A stretch of DNA of 64,000 nucleotides from a virus: positions 1-64,000 of IMG/VR virus record IMGVR_UViG_3300037234_000438. The stretch is one strand, 5' to 3'. Made by a program: the position numbers and the translations under genes. Under the pieces are notes generated by a model, which saw nothing but the letters and a program-made list of their open reading frames with translations, made no database searches and was not told the DNA's origin. Shown here piece by piece: positions 50,678-58,549 of the stretch; positions within the stretch are counted from its first letter, which is position 1; the number at the start of each line of letters is the position of its first letter.

Positions 50678-52297
50678 TTACTCCTCTTGACCTTCTTCTT
50701 TTTTGACTGGGGGTTTGCCTGTCATTGAGTCTGTCTCGCTTTCTTTTGGCGTCAGGTCTGTCGTGCCGTCCTCGATCATTCTCAAATCCTTTTCTTTGTC
50801 GTAATCTTTAATGCCAGCGGACTTCGCAGCCCTGGCATTGCTTACGCCGATACTGCTAAATCCCTTGTGGTTGTTGCCGAGATAAGCTGAGGCGATACCA
50901 GCCATCTCGCTTTCAAATTTTGTGTGGGGAGATATCACCTGTACCATTTCGCATGGCTCCACATCTTCCAGAATTTCTACTGGCTTGCCACTCGTATGGT
51001 CTATGAATTTCTTCTTGAATGTTTCGGGGAGATCTCCGACAATACTCTCTACGTGGAAGCAAAACCTCAGAAGGACGTACTTGATGAAATGCTCATTTTT
51101 GTTTTGCATATTCTCAACGTCTATTTCCAGTGGCGAGCGTGATGCTTTGGCTGAGCCATATGTTGCCCTGCCCATATCCCCTTGAAACATGTCCTGAGGT
51201 GATTGCGCACCCGCGCCCGCAATATTAAGGAGGTCCCGGTTGTCGCCATCCAATTTCGACATCTGGGGAGCTTTGACATCATAGTCAAGGCCTGGCATCA
51301 AAAAAAGCTTTGAACCCGGAGTGATGGCTGCCGTCAAGCCGAAAGCCTTTTTCTGGTCGTCTGACATTTTTTTGAAAATATGGTAGGCAAGTTTTCCTGC
51401 TGGCGTGGAGTCGAATTTGAATACATTAGTATAGGAGGTTGCTGCTTTTTTGTGATCAAGCTGCCATTTGATTGCATTCCAATAAAGATTGATGGCCTCA
51501 AGGATTGCCACTAGGGATGAGGTGTCCCTCTCGTACTCATAAATGCCGGAAAGGTTTTTCCAATGGATAACAAATCTTCGGTAGCCGCCTATCTTATTGA
51601 AAGATCCTTTTTTCTTGATGGCCTTGGAAGTTTTGAGCGAATCTTTTTCGAGGTCCTTGAGCAACTTCTCTTTGTCTGGGGCGTAGGCTATATTGATGTC
51701 AGGGATAAGCTCTTTGTCATTGCCTCCATAATACTCATAAAAAAGAGTCTCTCCGGCATCCTCTGGGTTGGTTATGATACCGGTATCTTTCCCTTTACCG
51801 ATCCTGCCTGGCTCCAAAGCTCTGATCGTGGCCTTGCCTTCCTCATTGAAGGCGATCAATAGAAATAGCTCTCCTTCGGCCTGCATTCGTGTGATCCAGC
51901 CTGTTATTCTGAAGAAGAGTTGATTCCTCTGTGAAAACCAAAGATCTTTGATTGATTGATGTATACGGTGGATTGGAGTATAGATATCAAAGCCTGCCCC
52001 TGCCGTATAATCAGACTTCGAGTTTATACTGGCGTTGACTGGGCCGAAGGTGCGGTATTTATTGTATGCTTTTTCTTGGAGGGTTCGGAATTCGGGCTTC
52101 TCTGTTTTCTTTTCCTGGCCAACCTTGGATACCTCGTCGAGAGGGCCTTCATTAAAGATCACATTAGATGCCGGATCTTGCCAATTTGACAAGGCGAAGA
52201 GCTTTAAGGATGGGTCTCCTTCCGTCATCTCGTCCCAATCTTTCTGTGAAAGGCCGTCCCTGAAGACCTCTGGTACTGTGTTTTCTTCTTCTGCCAT
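50678..52297 (-). CDS. Portal protein
   Basis: The 539-residue protein is the first gene of the structural block and lies directly before the protease, as in lambda-like heads. It has the expected wing and stem pattern: GPVNASINSKSDYTAGAGFDIY near 80-101, a long central alpha/beta region, and a helical stem followed by QSPQDMFQGDMGRATYGSAK (about 367-386). Portals form the 12-fold ring that joins head and tail and through which DNA moves. A terminase gene would normally lie just upstream, but none is present. Confidence 0.85.
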   Translation of the reverse strand: MAEEENTVPEVFRDGLSQKDWDEMTEGDPSLKLFALSNWQDPASNVIFNEGPLDEVSKVGQEKKTEKPEFRTLQEKAYNKYRTFGPVNASINSKSDYTAGAGFDIYTPIHRIHQSIKDLWFSQRNQLFFRITGWITRMQAEGELFLLIAFNEEGKATIRALEPGRIGKGKDTGIITNPEDAGETLFYEYYGGNDKELIPDINIAYAPDKEKLLKDLEKDSLKTSKAIKKKGSFNKIGGYRRFVIHWKNLSGIYEYERDTSSLVAILEAINLYWNAIKWQLDHKKAATSYTNVFKFDSTPAGKLAYHIFKKMSDDQKKAFGLTAAITPGSKLFLMPGLDYDVKAPQMSKLDGDNRDLLNIAGAGAQSPQDMFQGDMGRATYGSAKASRSPLEIDVENMQNKNEHFIKYVLLRFCFHVESIVGDLPETFKKKFIDHTSGKPVEILEDVEPCEMVQVISPHTKFESEMAGIASAYLGNNHKGFSSIGVSNARAAKSAGIKDYDKEKDLRMIEDGTTDLTPKESETDSMTGKPPVKKEEGQEE

Positions 52298-52370
52298 GTT
52301 TCTCCTGATTGATTATCTTTGCCTTATACTTGTCCGTAAGGGGGTCTTTGGAAATCAAACATCCCTTTGA

Positions 52371-52383
52371 TCCGCTGAGCGGA
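52371..52383. promoter_or_regulatory. Candidate operator (13-bp dyad)
   Basis: TCCGCTGAGCGGA is a perfect 6-bp inverted repeat around one central base. It lies between the divergent portal and regulator genes and could bind the HTH protein encoded at 52517. This is inference from position and symmetry. Confidence 0.35.
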
Positions 52384-52430
52384 GAGTCGAGGATTAATTT
52401 ATTGGGAAAATCAATGTGAGGTATTTAGAA

Positions 52431-52436
52431 ATTATA
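52431..52436 (-). promoter_or_regulatory. Candidate -10 box for the structural operon
   Basis: A perfect TATAAT on the minus strand lies about 135 nt upstream of the portal start. A matching -35 box is weak, as would suit an activator-dependent late promoter. Confidence 0.35.
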
Positions 52437-52449
52437 TGTCACTTTTTTC

Positions 52450-52478
52450 TTGACGGGTTTATCTGAATATGTTTTAAT
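52450..52478 (+). promoter_or_regulatory. Candidate sigma-70-type promoter
   Basis: TTGACG (52450-52455) and TTTAAT (52473-52478) are separated by 17 nt and lie about 40 nt before the ATG of the HTH regulator. It would start the rightward early operon. Confidence 0.55.
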
Positions 52479-52516
52479 TACTTCATTACTGAGCATTAAT
52501 TTGAAACGGAGAAGAT

Positions 52517-52774
52517 ATGACAACTGATGAGCTTGCTGAAGTAGGACGATTTAACACCGCAGAGATTAAGATTCTTTGCATGAGAAGAGGCGTGCAATTG
52601 ATTAAGATAGCCGAAGACCTCAGTCTTCACAGGATGACCGTGAGCAACGTTGTTAATAATAAGAGGCTTAAGGACTTCAAGTTTGACCTTGTCGTCAAGA
52701 TAAGGGACCACATAGTATCCATATTCGGTGTTCCGCTTGAAGACATAATGAGCAAGGAGGATTCCAATGTTTGA
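52517..52774 (+). CDS. Helix-turn-helix regulator (XRE/Cro-like)
   Basis: The 85-residue protein has a helix-turn-helix: LCMRRGVQLIKIAEDLSLHRMTV region at about residues 20-42, followed by VSNVVNNKRLKDF, the recognition helix of the XRE/Cro fold. It has no sensor domain. It is the first gene of the rightward block and shares its upstream region with the divergent portal gene, so it may control both. It overlaps the next gene by 8 nt. Confidence 0.75.
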   Translation: MTTDELAEVGRFNTAEIKILCMRRGVQLIKIAEDLSLHRMTVSNVVNNKRLKDFKFDLVVKIRDHIVSIFGVPLEDIMSKEDSNV

Positions 52775-53018
52775 TATCAGTTCTACTGTTGGTGAGATTG
52801 CCATTACCGGTATTCTTGGCATGGTGTTTTGGTGGCTATTTGGCATGATGGCGCTTTCGATTGATGCTGTTAGAAAAAAGCGAGATGCTATCCTTTTGGT
52901 TAAGAAGAATCACGAGCAGCTTCAGGCACTCATAAAGAAGGATGCGGCATTCAAGGAATTCATGAAGCACCTTGAGACGATTACACCGGAAGCTATCAGA
53001 AGGGAGGCGTTGCATTGA
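52767..53018 (+). CDS. Small membrane protein with helical tail (83 aa)
   Basis: GGAGG precedes the ATG. One membrane segment (about residues 10-31, IAITGILGMVFWWLFGMMA) is followed by a charged coiled-coil tail. It overlaps both neighbours. The role is unknown. Confidence 0.6.
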   Translation: MFDISSTVGEIAITGILGMVFWWLFGMMALSIDAVRKKRDAILLVKKNHEQLQALIKKDAAFKEFMKHLETITPEAIRREALH

Positions 53019-53845
53019 GCAAGGATACTTACCTAAATGGCTACGATGAGGTGGCTGGGAATAAGAAATATCTGACCGGCTCGCAAATTACTACAATGTG
53101 TGAGTGCCCAGTCGAGTACCGTAAGAGATACATTGAACGGCTACCGACGGCACCTAGCTCATCGATAGCCTTTGGACTGAGTGGGCATAAGGCTGAAGAG
53201 GTAAACTTACGTCAGAAGATCAAGACTAAAAAGGATGAACCTTTAGACGTTGTTCTTGATATTTTTAACCACACGCTGAAAGAATACAGGTCGGACATTG
53301 AGTGGAGCAAAGATGAGCGTAAGGTCGGCAAGAGGAAATCGTTCAACGCCCTCCAAGTCGAAGGGATGGACACGATGGAGAAGGTCCATCTTGAAATATC
53401 GCCAAAGATAAAGCCTCTCAGCGTGGAAGAAAAAGTGCGTATAACCCTCAAAGACTTTCCGTTTGATATTTTGGGAACACCTGACGTTATGACTCGTAGG
53501 GATGTGCTCGATTTTAAATTTATGAAGCGGAGCCCAAATCAAAAAACTGCTGACAACAACCTAAACTTAACAATCTACAGTATGGCAAAAGCCATTAGGG
53601 ACAATAGGTTGCCCCGATTTGTTAGATTGATTGGCGGTGTCCGCTTGAAATCTGGGGCCAAAACTTTCGACATTAAGTCAAAACGAAACGAGAGCGACTT
53701 CAAGCAAGTTCTTCGGACTGTTGGTAAGATCCAGAAGATTATCGAGAATGACATTTGGCTCCCAGCCTCTATTTTATCTTGGAAATGTTCGCCTGGTTTT
53801 TGTTCCTACTTCAATCAATGTACTGAAAAAATGGTGAGAAAATGA
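53015..53845 (+). CDS. RecB/Cas4-like PD-(D/E)XK nuclease
   Basis: A TTG start has GGGAGG upstream. The 276-residue protein has an N-terminal CECPVEYRKRYI (about 28-39), a His in SGHKAEE, the catalytic GTPDVMTRRDVLDFKF (about 158-173) with Asp and Lys, a QKTADNNLNLTIYSMA motif, and C-terminal Cys (CSPGFCSYFNQC). Four Cys split between the ends fit a Fe-S cluster as in Cas4/AddB-like nucleases. With the RecT gene 1 kb further on, it would act as the exonuclease of a two-part recombination pair. Confidence 0.8.
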   Translation: MSKDTYLNGYDEVAGNKKYLTGSQITTMCECPVEYRKRYIERLPTAPSSSIAFGLSGHKAEEVNLRQKIKTKKDEPLDVVLDIFNHTLKEYRSDIEWSKDERKVGKRKSFNALQVEGMDTMEKVHLEISPKIKPLSVEEKVRITLKDFPFDILGTPDVMTRRDVLDFKFMKRSPNQKTADNNLNLTIYSMAKAIRDNRLPRFVRLIGGVRLKSGAKTFDIKSKRNESDFKQVLRTVGKIQKIIENDIWLPASILSWKCSPGFCSYFNQCTEKMVRK

Positions 53846-54534
53846 CGAGGGAAGGGGCAATAGATAAATATAAGACCGGGGAAATAACTTGGTATAAACT
53901 CTGGAAGCTCTACGGAGATATCGATAAGCATGCTTTCCATGTTCGCCTGAAAAAAGGAGCCTCTCCAGAGGAGGCTCTGATGCCGGCGCAGCGCAAAGAG
54001 TATCAGTTCAAGGGCGAGAAGTTGACACTCACAGAGATATCAATGAAAACCGGAGTGTCTGCTAGCACTTTATGGGGAAGGATTAATAATTACAAAATGA
54101 GCGCTGAGGAAGCAGCAAGGCCTTTTAAGAAAAAAGATAAATATGACAACTGTGGCGGATATCCAGGAACTTGCCACAACGGGAAGCTAAAGCACTTACA
54201 CATTATCGCTGCCGAAAAAGCGCTAGGACGCCCTTTGCCGAAAGGTGCAGAGGTTCATCATGTTGACGGAAACAAGGAAAATCACGACAACACCAACCTT
54301 GTGATCGCAGAGAATAAATCTTACCACCTCCTGCTACATCGCAGGACAAACTCACTTAGGGCGACTGGTGATCCAAACTTCAGAAGGTGCCAATTCTGTA
54401 AAGGTTGGAGTGACCCTCGGACCGACAGTATCCATGTCAATACACGCGACAGGTCTTATCATAAGGAGTGCCTACGGCTCGACAACAAGAAGAGAAAGGC
54501 CGCATATAAAAACAAAGCCAAGGGGACAAAATGA
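53842..54534 (+). CDS. HNH endonuclease with helix-turn-helix repeats (230 aa)
   Basis: Two similar DNA-binding-like repeats at the N-terminus end in GASPEEALMP and MSAEEAARP. An HNH core follows: GRPLPKGAEVHHVDGNKENH (about 129-148) with NLVIAENKSYHLLLHRR. A C-terminal CQFC/CHKEC-like zinc site closes the chain (near 185-212). This layout is of free-standing homing or nicking endonucleases. Both ends overlap neighbours by 4 nt, so the gene is built into the operon rather than loosely inserted. Confidence 0.75.
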   Translation: MTREGAIDKYKTGEITWYKLWKLYGDIDKHAFHVRLKKGASPEEALMPAQRKEYQFKGEKLTLTEISMKTGVSASTLWGRINNYKMSAEEAARPFKKKDKYDNCGGYPGTCHNGKLKHLHIIAAEKALGRPLPKGAEVHHVDGNKENHDNTNLVIAENKSYHLLLHRRTNSLRATGDPNFRRCQFCKGWSDPRTDSIHVNTRDRSYHKECLRLDNKKRKAAYKNKAKGTK

Positions 54535-54896
54535 GCCACAACATAGACACATTTAAACTGAAAAAACTGGAAAACTTCTCCTTTCCGATAAAGTCGCTAT
54601 ATAAAAGCGAGCGCCAAGATTGGCATCCAAGGCGTATTGACAACGATGACGGTGCTGTGACATTCGCGAGTATGGGAACCGAGCTCAGTGGAACTGTTGA
54701 AGATGACACATTCCACATGGCAGAGATATCGTGCTATGGAGAAGGTAGTGGTACGGTTATGCGTGAAATGCTTGAGCCGGCGTTCGCAGACAGCAAGGGC
54801 ACGCTGATTGCTTCCTGTGTTTGGGAGGGAGGAGACAATATTGATCGACTTGAAGTTGTTGGTGGCGAAGTAAAGTGGATTGATATTGAGATATAG
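54531..54896 (+). CDS. Hypothetical protein (121 aa)
   Basis: A beta-rich acidic protein between the HNH gene and RecT. Its ATG overlaps the upstream stop. The position suggests a link to DNA metabolism, but no domain is recognised. Confidence 0.55.
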   Translation: MSHNIDTFKLKKLENFSFPIKSLYKSERQDWHPRRIDNDDGAVTFASMGTELSGTVEDDTFHMAEISCYGEGSGTVMREMLEPAFADSKGTLIASCVWEGGDNIDRLEVVGGEVKWIDIEI

Positions 54897-54927
54897 GGAA
54901 CAGAAAATAATTAACCAGGAGTGAAAA

Positions 54928-56007
54928 ATGAAAGAAGATAAGGCAGTAGCGAAGCTTGGAGAAGGCGAAAGCTTCTCTCTCGTACCGAAAACATTAGATG
55001 AGGCGATGAAGTTTTCCGAAATTATTAGCAAGACGGACATGGTTCCGAAGGACTTCATCGGCAAGCCCGGCAATATCCTCGTAGCTATACAGATGGGCCT
55101 CGAGATAGGACTTCCTCCCTTACAGGCTCTCCAGAATATCGCCGTGATTAATGGTAGACCTTGCTTGTACGGAGACTCGGCTCTTGCCTTGGTCAAAATC
55201 CATCCGAGGTGCGAGTATGTCCACGAATACTACTTAGACAAGAAGGGAGAGAAGACTATTGGCGACGACTACCAGACTGCTGTGTGCGTAGTTAAGCGCA
55301 GGGGGCAGGGAGAGGAAAAGCGTACTTTCAGCCTGGAAGACGCCAAGAAGGCAAAGCTTCTCGTTAAGGTTGGTCCTTGGTCTGCCTACCCCAAGAGGAT
55401 GTTGGGCATGCGTGCTAGAGGATTCGCTTTGCGTGATGTGTTTCCTGACGCTCTCAAGGGCCTCTCTATTGCGGAAGAGGCTCGCGACATCCCTCAGGCG
55501 CCCAAAGACGTCACCCCTAAAGAAACCGTAGTCGAGTCCCCCTATGAGGTGCCCGAGATTGATCGCACCGTCGAGGTAATGGTCAGCAAGGAAGCCGCTG
55601 CTGAGCCTCAAGGAGAAGAGACCCAGCAAGGTAGCGTAGCAGCCGACAAAGTAACTCCTCTCTTAGCCGCCATTGACGAACTCGCTCATTCCAGGCACGC
55701 CGACAATTGGCTAACGAAGCACAGCACTGAAATCTCGGCACTATCCAACAATGAAACATCAGTCGTTATGGGTGCCTTCAAGGTCAAGCGTGAAGAGCTT
55801 GCTGCCGACGAGCACACCGAAGAGGAGACTTCCGCTGACAACGAAGAAACTCTCGCTGATGGCTTCAAGGATAAAATAGAGGCTGCTGAAGATCTTCCCG
55901 CTCTCGATGTTTTATTTGACGAGGCTCAAGGTAAAATAAAAACCGGCAAGCTAATTGTTCAGCTTAAGAGGGCTCGAGATAAAAAGGCTCAGGAGTTGAA
56001 GGCGTAA
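54928..56007 (+). CDS. recT: RecT-family single-strand annealing protein
   Basis: The first 200 residues have RecT-family features: KPGNILVAIQMGLEIGLPPLQA (about 46-67), NGRPCLYGDSALAL and WSAYPKRMLGMRARGFALRDVFPDAL (about 152-176). The C-terminal 150 residues are acidic and low complexity. RecT proteins anneal complementary single strands at a replication fork and pair with an exonuclease; the PD-(D/E)XK gene above fits that role. Together with the retron array this gives the phage both a possible source of single-stranded DNA and a protein that could anneal it. Confidence 0.85.
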   Translation: MKEDKAVAKLGEGESFSLVPKTLDEAMKFSEIISKTDMVPKDFIGKPGNILVAIQMGLEIGLPPLQALQNIAVINGRPCLYGDSALALVKIHPRCEYVHEYYLDKKGEKTIGDDYQTAVCVVKRRGQGEEKRTFSLEDAKKAKLLVKVGPWSAYPKRMLGMRARGFALRDVFPDALKGLSIAEEARDIPQAPKDVTPKETVVESPYEVPEIDRTVEVMVSKEAAAEPQGEETQQGSVAADKVTPLLAAIDELAHSRHADNWLTKHSTEISALSNNETSVVMGAFKVKREELAADEHTEEETSADNEETLADGFKDKIEAAEDLPALDVLFDEAQGKIKTGKLIVQLKRARDKKAQELKA

Positions 56008-56033
56008 TAACTAATAGAGCTGAGGAGTTGGGA

Positions 56034-56186
56034 ATGACCATGCTGAAAGTTGAAAACCACAAAAGAGTATCTGAATATGATGGAGCCTATAAGTGCCTCG
56101 ACTGTAAAAGTGAATGGGGAGCATTGCAAGGAAACCCTGAAATGCCGAGGGAATGTTTAGTGGCTGGGGTTAGAAGGCCTTGTTAA
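56034..56186 (+). CDS. Small Cys-motif protein (50 aa)
   Basis: GAGGAG lies upstream of the ATG. A CLDC pair (about residues 21-24) plus two later Cys could bind zinc. No family is recognised. Confidence 0.5.
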   Translation: MTMLKVENHKRVSEYDGAYKCLDCKSEWGALQGNPEMPRECLVAGVRRPC

Positions 56187-56220
56187 TTTATGGCAAAAGA
56201 GATGGAAGAACCTGCTAGAA

Positions 56221-56334
56221 ATGGCGGATAAGCATGGAGAGCGGAAAGAATATCTAATGGCACATGAATGCAGGGTACAGGCCCATGTGTTTATTGATGT
56301 AGTAAGAGAGTTGAAAGAGAGATTGGCCACCTAA
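56221..56334 (+). CDS. Possible small protein (37 aa)
   Basis: An ATG opens 37 helical, charged codons that fill the space between two genes. The ribosome site is poor, so this is tentative. Confidence 0.3.
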   Translation: MADKHGERKEYLMAHECRVQAHVFIDVVRELKERLAT

Positions 56335-56360
56335 CAAATGAACTAAGGAGGTTGCGGATT

Positions 56361-56672
56361 ATGGGAAAATGCGACATTTGCGGAGTGCCAAACGGAGGAC
56401 ACGTTTTTACATGCCAAAACGCTGAAAAAACAAACAATGATTCAAATACACAAGTTTTTTTAGAAGGCTACAATTCGAATAAAGAAACTGTTAGCAACCC
56501 TGCTTCAGTGGCTTGTTATGATGAAATTATAGGGGCAATCAAGAACGCTCCCTTAACGCAATTACCCGCAATATTGATGAACACAGTTGAGGCGTGTATT
56601 GAACGCAATGTTTTTATAAGCGGCGATAGGCTAGTTGATGTTGTAGGCAAGATTGTTAAAAGGCTGTCATAA
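56361..56672 (+). CDS. Small zinc-binding hypothetical protein (103 aa)
   Basis: The ATG at 56361 has AAGGAGG upstream. CDIC at about residues 4-7 and HVFTC further on form a likely zinc site at the N-terminus; the rest is helical. No family is recognised. Confidence 0.6.
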   Translation: MGKCDICGVPNGGHVFTCQNAEKTNNDSNTQVFLEGYNSNKETVSNPASVACYDEIIGAIKNAPLTQLPAILMNTVEACIERNVFISGDRLVDVVGKIVKRLS

Positions 56673-56829
56673 CTGTTTGAAATTAAGTGCCGCATTTGGT
56701 GGCAAAAAGGTGGGAGGGCAATGAGGCCGAAAGAAAAGGAAACAACCCGATTAGGCAAGCTGTGTAGCGGTGAATTTGCATTGTGGGGTTATTTTGCGCG
56801 AATTTTTAAAGGAATTGGAGGGAAAGATT

Positions 56830-57042
56830 ATGGCAGATGCAAGTAGTTCTTCGTCAGGCATTGGGGTTCTAGGCTTATTGGGCGTTTCATTTGTGGTGCT
56901 AAAGTTAACAGGGGTTATAGGCTGGTCTTGGTGGTACATAACAATGCCGTTTTGGGGAGGTATCGCAATTGTATTGATAATACTTCTTGGCGTTTTAGGA
57001 TTTTTCTTAGTGAAACCATTCTTTAAGAAGAAAGCAATATAG
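56830..57042 (+). CDS. Membrane protein resembling Fragile-X-F-like phage proteins (70 aa)
   Basis: GGAGGG precedes the ATG at 56830. A Ser-rich start is followed by two membrane segments (about 11-25 and 41-62) around VLKLTGVIGWSWWYITMPFW, a sequence type annotated in many phages as transmembrane Fragile-X-F protein. Its role is unknown. Confidence 0.65.
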   Translation: MADASSSSSGIGVLGLLGVSFVVLKLTGVIGWSWWYITMPFWGGIAIVLIILLGVLGFFLVKPFFKKKAI

Positions 57043-57147
57043 CAATACTCATATACTGACTTTTAAACCTTTACTAGGCGACGATATAACAGGGCGGAAA
57101 TGGAATTCAAACTTTATCAAATTACGGACAGGGGAGGGAGGTCTTAA
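57043..57147. other. Intergenic region with 14-nt repeat
   Basis: TCAAATTACGGACA at 57117-57130 repeats exactly at 24161-24174. Both copies stand shortly before a GGGGAGG or AAGGGG ribosome-like site. Confidence 0.4.
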
Positions 57148-57537
57148 ATGGACACATTGATTCAAATATTACAGGAACTTAAAGGCATCTCTGGTCCCGC
57201 AATGTGGGTCGGAGTTGTCACTATAATTCTCTTATTCGCCTACAAGATTGCGCTAGTCGGCTCTGTTTATGGCGTGATCAAGTTTGGGATTCAAAAGGTT
57301 CATGACGTAATGGTTAAACCTCGTCATGAATTAGTGGAGAGGCGCGTCGATGTGAAGGCTGAGCTGAATGGAATAACTATAGGTGATGAAGTTGATTACC
57401 TCATAGCGCAGATCACTCGGATTAAAGGGCGACACATCGGCGGTGGCGCTGGCATCTATATCCATCATAGCGACATAGACTGGTTACGCAAAGCAATTGA
57501 TGAGAGGGCCGACAAAGATCTCAAGGAGAAGCAATAA
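57148..57537 (+). CDS. Membrane-anchored hypothetical protein (129 aa)
   Basis: GGAGGG lies upstream. One hydrophobic segment (about 18-45, with two possible spans) is followed by a soluble charged part of about 80 residues. The stop overlaps the next start (TAATG). Confidence 0.55.
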   Translation: MDTLIQILQELKGISGPAMWVGVVTIILLFAYKIALVGSVYGVIKFGIQKVHDVMVKPRHELVERRVDVKAELNGITIGDEVDYLIAQITRIKGRHIGGGAGIYIHHSDIDWLRKAIDERADKDLKEKQ

Positions 57538-57803
57538 TGGCAAAATGGAAAGACAGATCAAAGGTGTGCGCGGCCCCAGAGATAGTAGAATCCGAGATAC
57601 GTCTCGGGATATTCAGACTGACAGTTCATAGACATATCCACCATGAACCCGACGTGTGGCTGGCCTCCTGCTGCGGACTATTTGATCAAGCCGTGCTCGA
57701 AAGCAAAGACCTGTCGGAAGCTAAGTGTCAAGCTGCATCAAAAGTGAGGATGATTTTAGAGGCGGCTCTTAAAAATATAGATGCAGGAGATGCTGATGGA
57801 TAA
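57537..57803 (+). CDS. Hypothetical protein (88 aa)
   Basis: Coupled to both neighbours. The middle (RLTVHRHIHHEPDVWLASCCG) is beta-rich; no family is recognised. Confidence 0.55.
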   Translation: MAKWKDRSKVCAAPEIVESEIRLGIFRLTVHRHIHHEPDVWLASCCGLFDQAVLESKDLSEAKCQAASKVRMILEAALKNIDAGDADG

Positions 57804-58221
57804 AAAGATCATATCATTCACGATTCACCAGAACCCGGTCCCTCAGGGCCGCCCAAGGTTTGCATCGAAAGGGAGGGGTGGAAAGCCTCTTCCTTTTGTT
57901 AGGACTTACGACCCTGCCAAATCTAGGGATTGGAAGAAGGTGGTTGCGGAGCAGGCTATGTTAAGTGGGGCCAACGTCTTGCTGGAGGGACCCCTTAAGA
58001 TGGTGATGACATTCAGGCTGGCACGCCCCAAGTCTCTGCCGAAGAAAACAATTTATCACATTAAAAAGCCTGACGTATCCAACCTTGCTAAGGGAATCGA
58101 AGACGCACTTGAAGGCTTTTGCTATCCGAGAGATCAGCAGATTGTCGAATCTCATCTTTTCAAGGAATACGAGAGGGCAGGATTTCCTCCATGTGTAATC
58201 ATCACTATTGAGCAGATATGA
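57796..58221 (+). CDS. rusA: RusA-like Holliday junction resolvase
   Basis: The 141-residue protein has RusA family motifs: NPVPQGRPRF (about residues 11-20), and KPDVSNLAKGIEDALEG (about 92-108), which includes catalytic Asp residues, with DQQIVE just after. RusA dimers bind four-way junctions and nick them. ATG 57796 has AGGAG upstream, within the previous gene. In phages RusA often takes part in debranching replication intermediates before packaging. Confidence 0.9.
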   Translation: MDKKIISFTIHQNPVPQGRPRFASKGRGGKPLPFVRTYDPAKSRDWKKVVAEQAMLSGANVLLEGPLKMVMTFRLARPKSLPKKTIYHIKKPDVSNLAKGIEDALEGFCYPRDQQIVESHLFKEYERAGFPPCVIITIEQI

Positions 58222-58349
58222 AGAATTTACGCATGCAGAACACCAAAGCCTTAAATGAATTAATCTCTATATGTTGGCTGGTGGTGATTATTTTCATCCT
58301 AACCCAGTTGGAATTATTAATTATTGACTTCGGATGTTTCTGGTGGTAG
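58218..58349 (+). CDS. Small membrane peptide (43 aa)
   Basis: The ATG overlaps the RusA stop (ATGA). A single hydrophobic helix (LISICWLVVIIFILTQLEL, about 15-33) is followed by a short aromatic tail. A GCATGC motif lies in its 5' part. Confidence 0.5.
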   Translation: MKNLRMQNTKALNELISICWLVVIIFILTQLELLIIDFGCFWW

Positions 58350-58373
58350 GATTTGCCTACACATCAGAAACAT
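58331..58373 (+). other. Long hairpin
   Basis: GGATGTTTCTG pairs with CAGAAACATCC (11 bp), with a second inner stem (GTAGG/CCTAC). There is no long T run after it, so it may be an mRNA processing or pausing signal rather than a terminator. Confidence 0.4.
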
Positions 58374-58405
58374 CCATCCTTTAACTCTGTAGCAGGGGAA
58401 AGCAG

Positions 58406-58549
58406 ATGAAACAATATTTCAAATCAATAGAGGTCATTTCGAGTGCCGGGTTACCGGAACGGCTATCTACATCTGCACCGTCTGCTAACATTCGAAGTGG
58501 CCTTTATCGATTCGAGATACCACTTATAAGTCAAAGCGACTACCTATGA
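58406..58549 (+). CDS. Small hypothetical protein (47 aa)
   Basis: A purine-rich GGGGAAAG site precedes the ATG and the stop overlaps the next start. The product is short and Ser-rich, with no recognised features. Confidence 0.45.
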   Translation: MKQYFKSIEVISSAGLPERLSTSAPSANIRSGLYRFEIPLISQSDYL

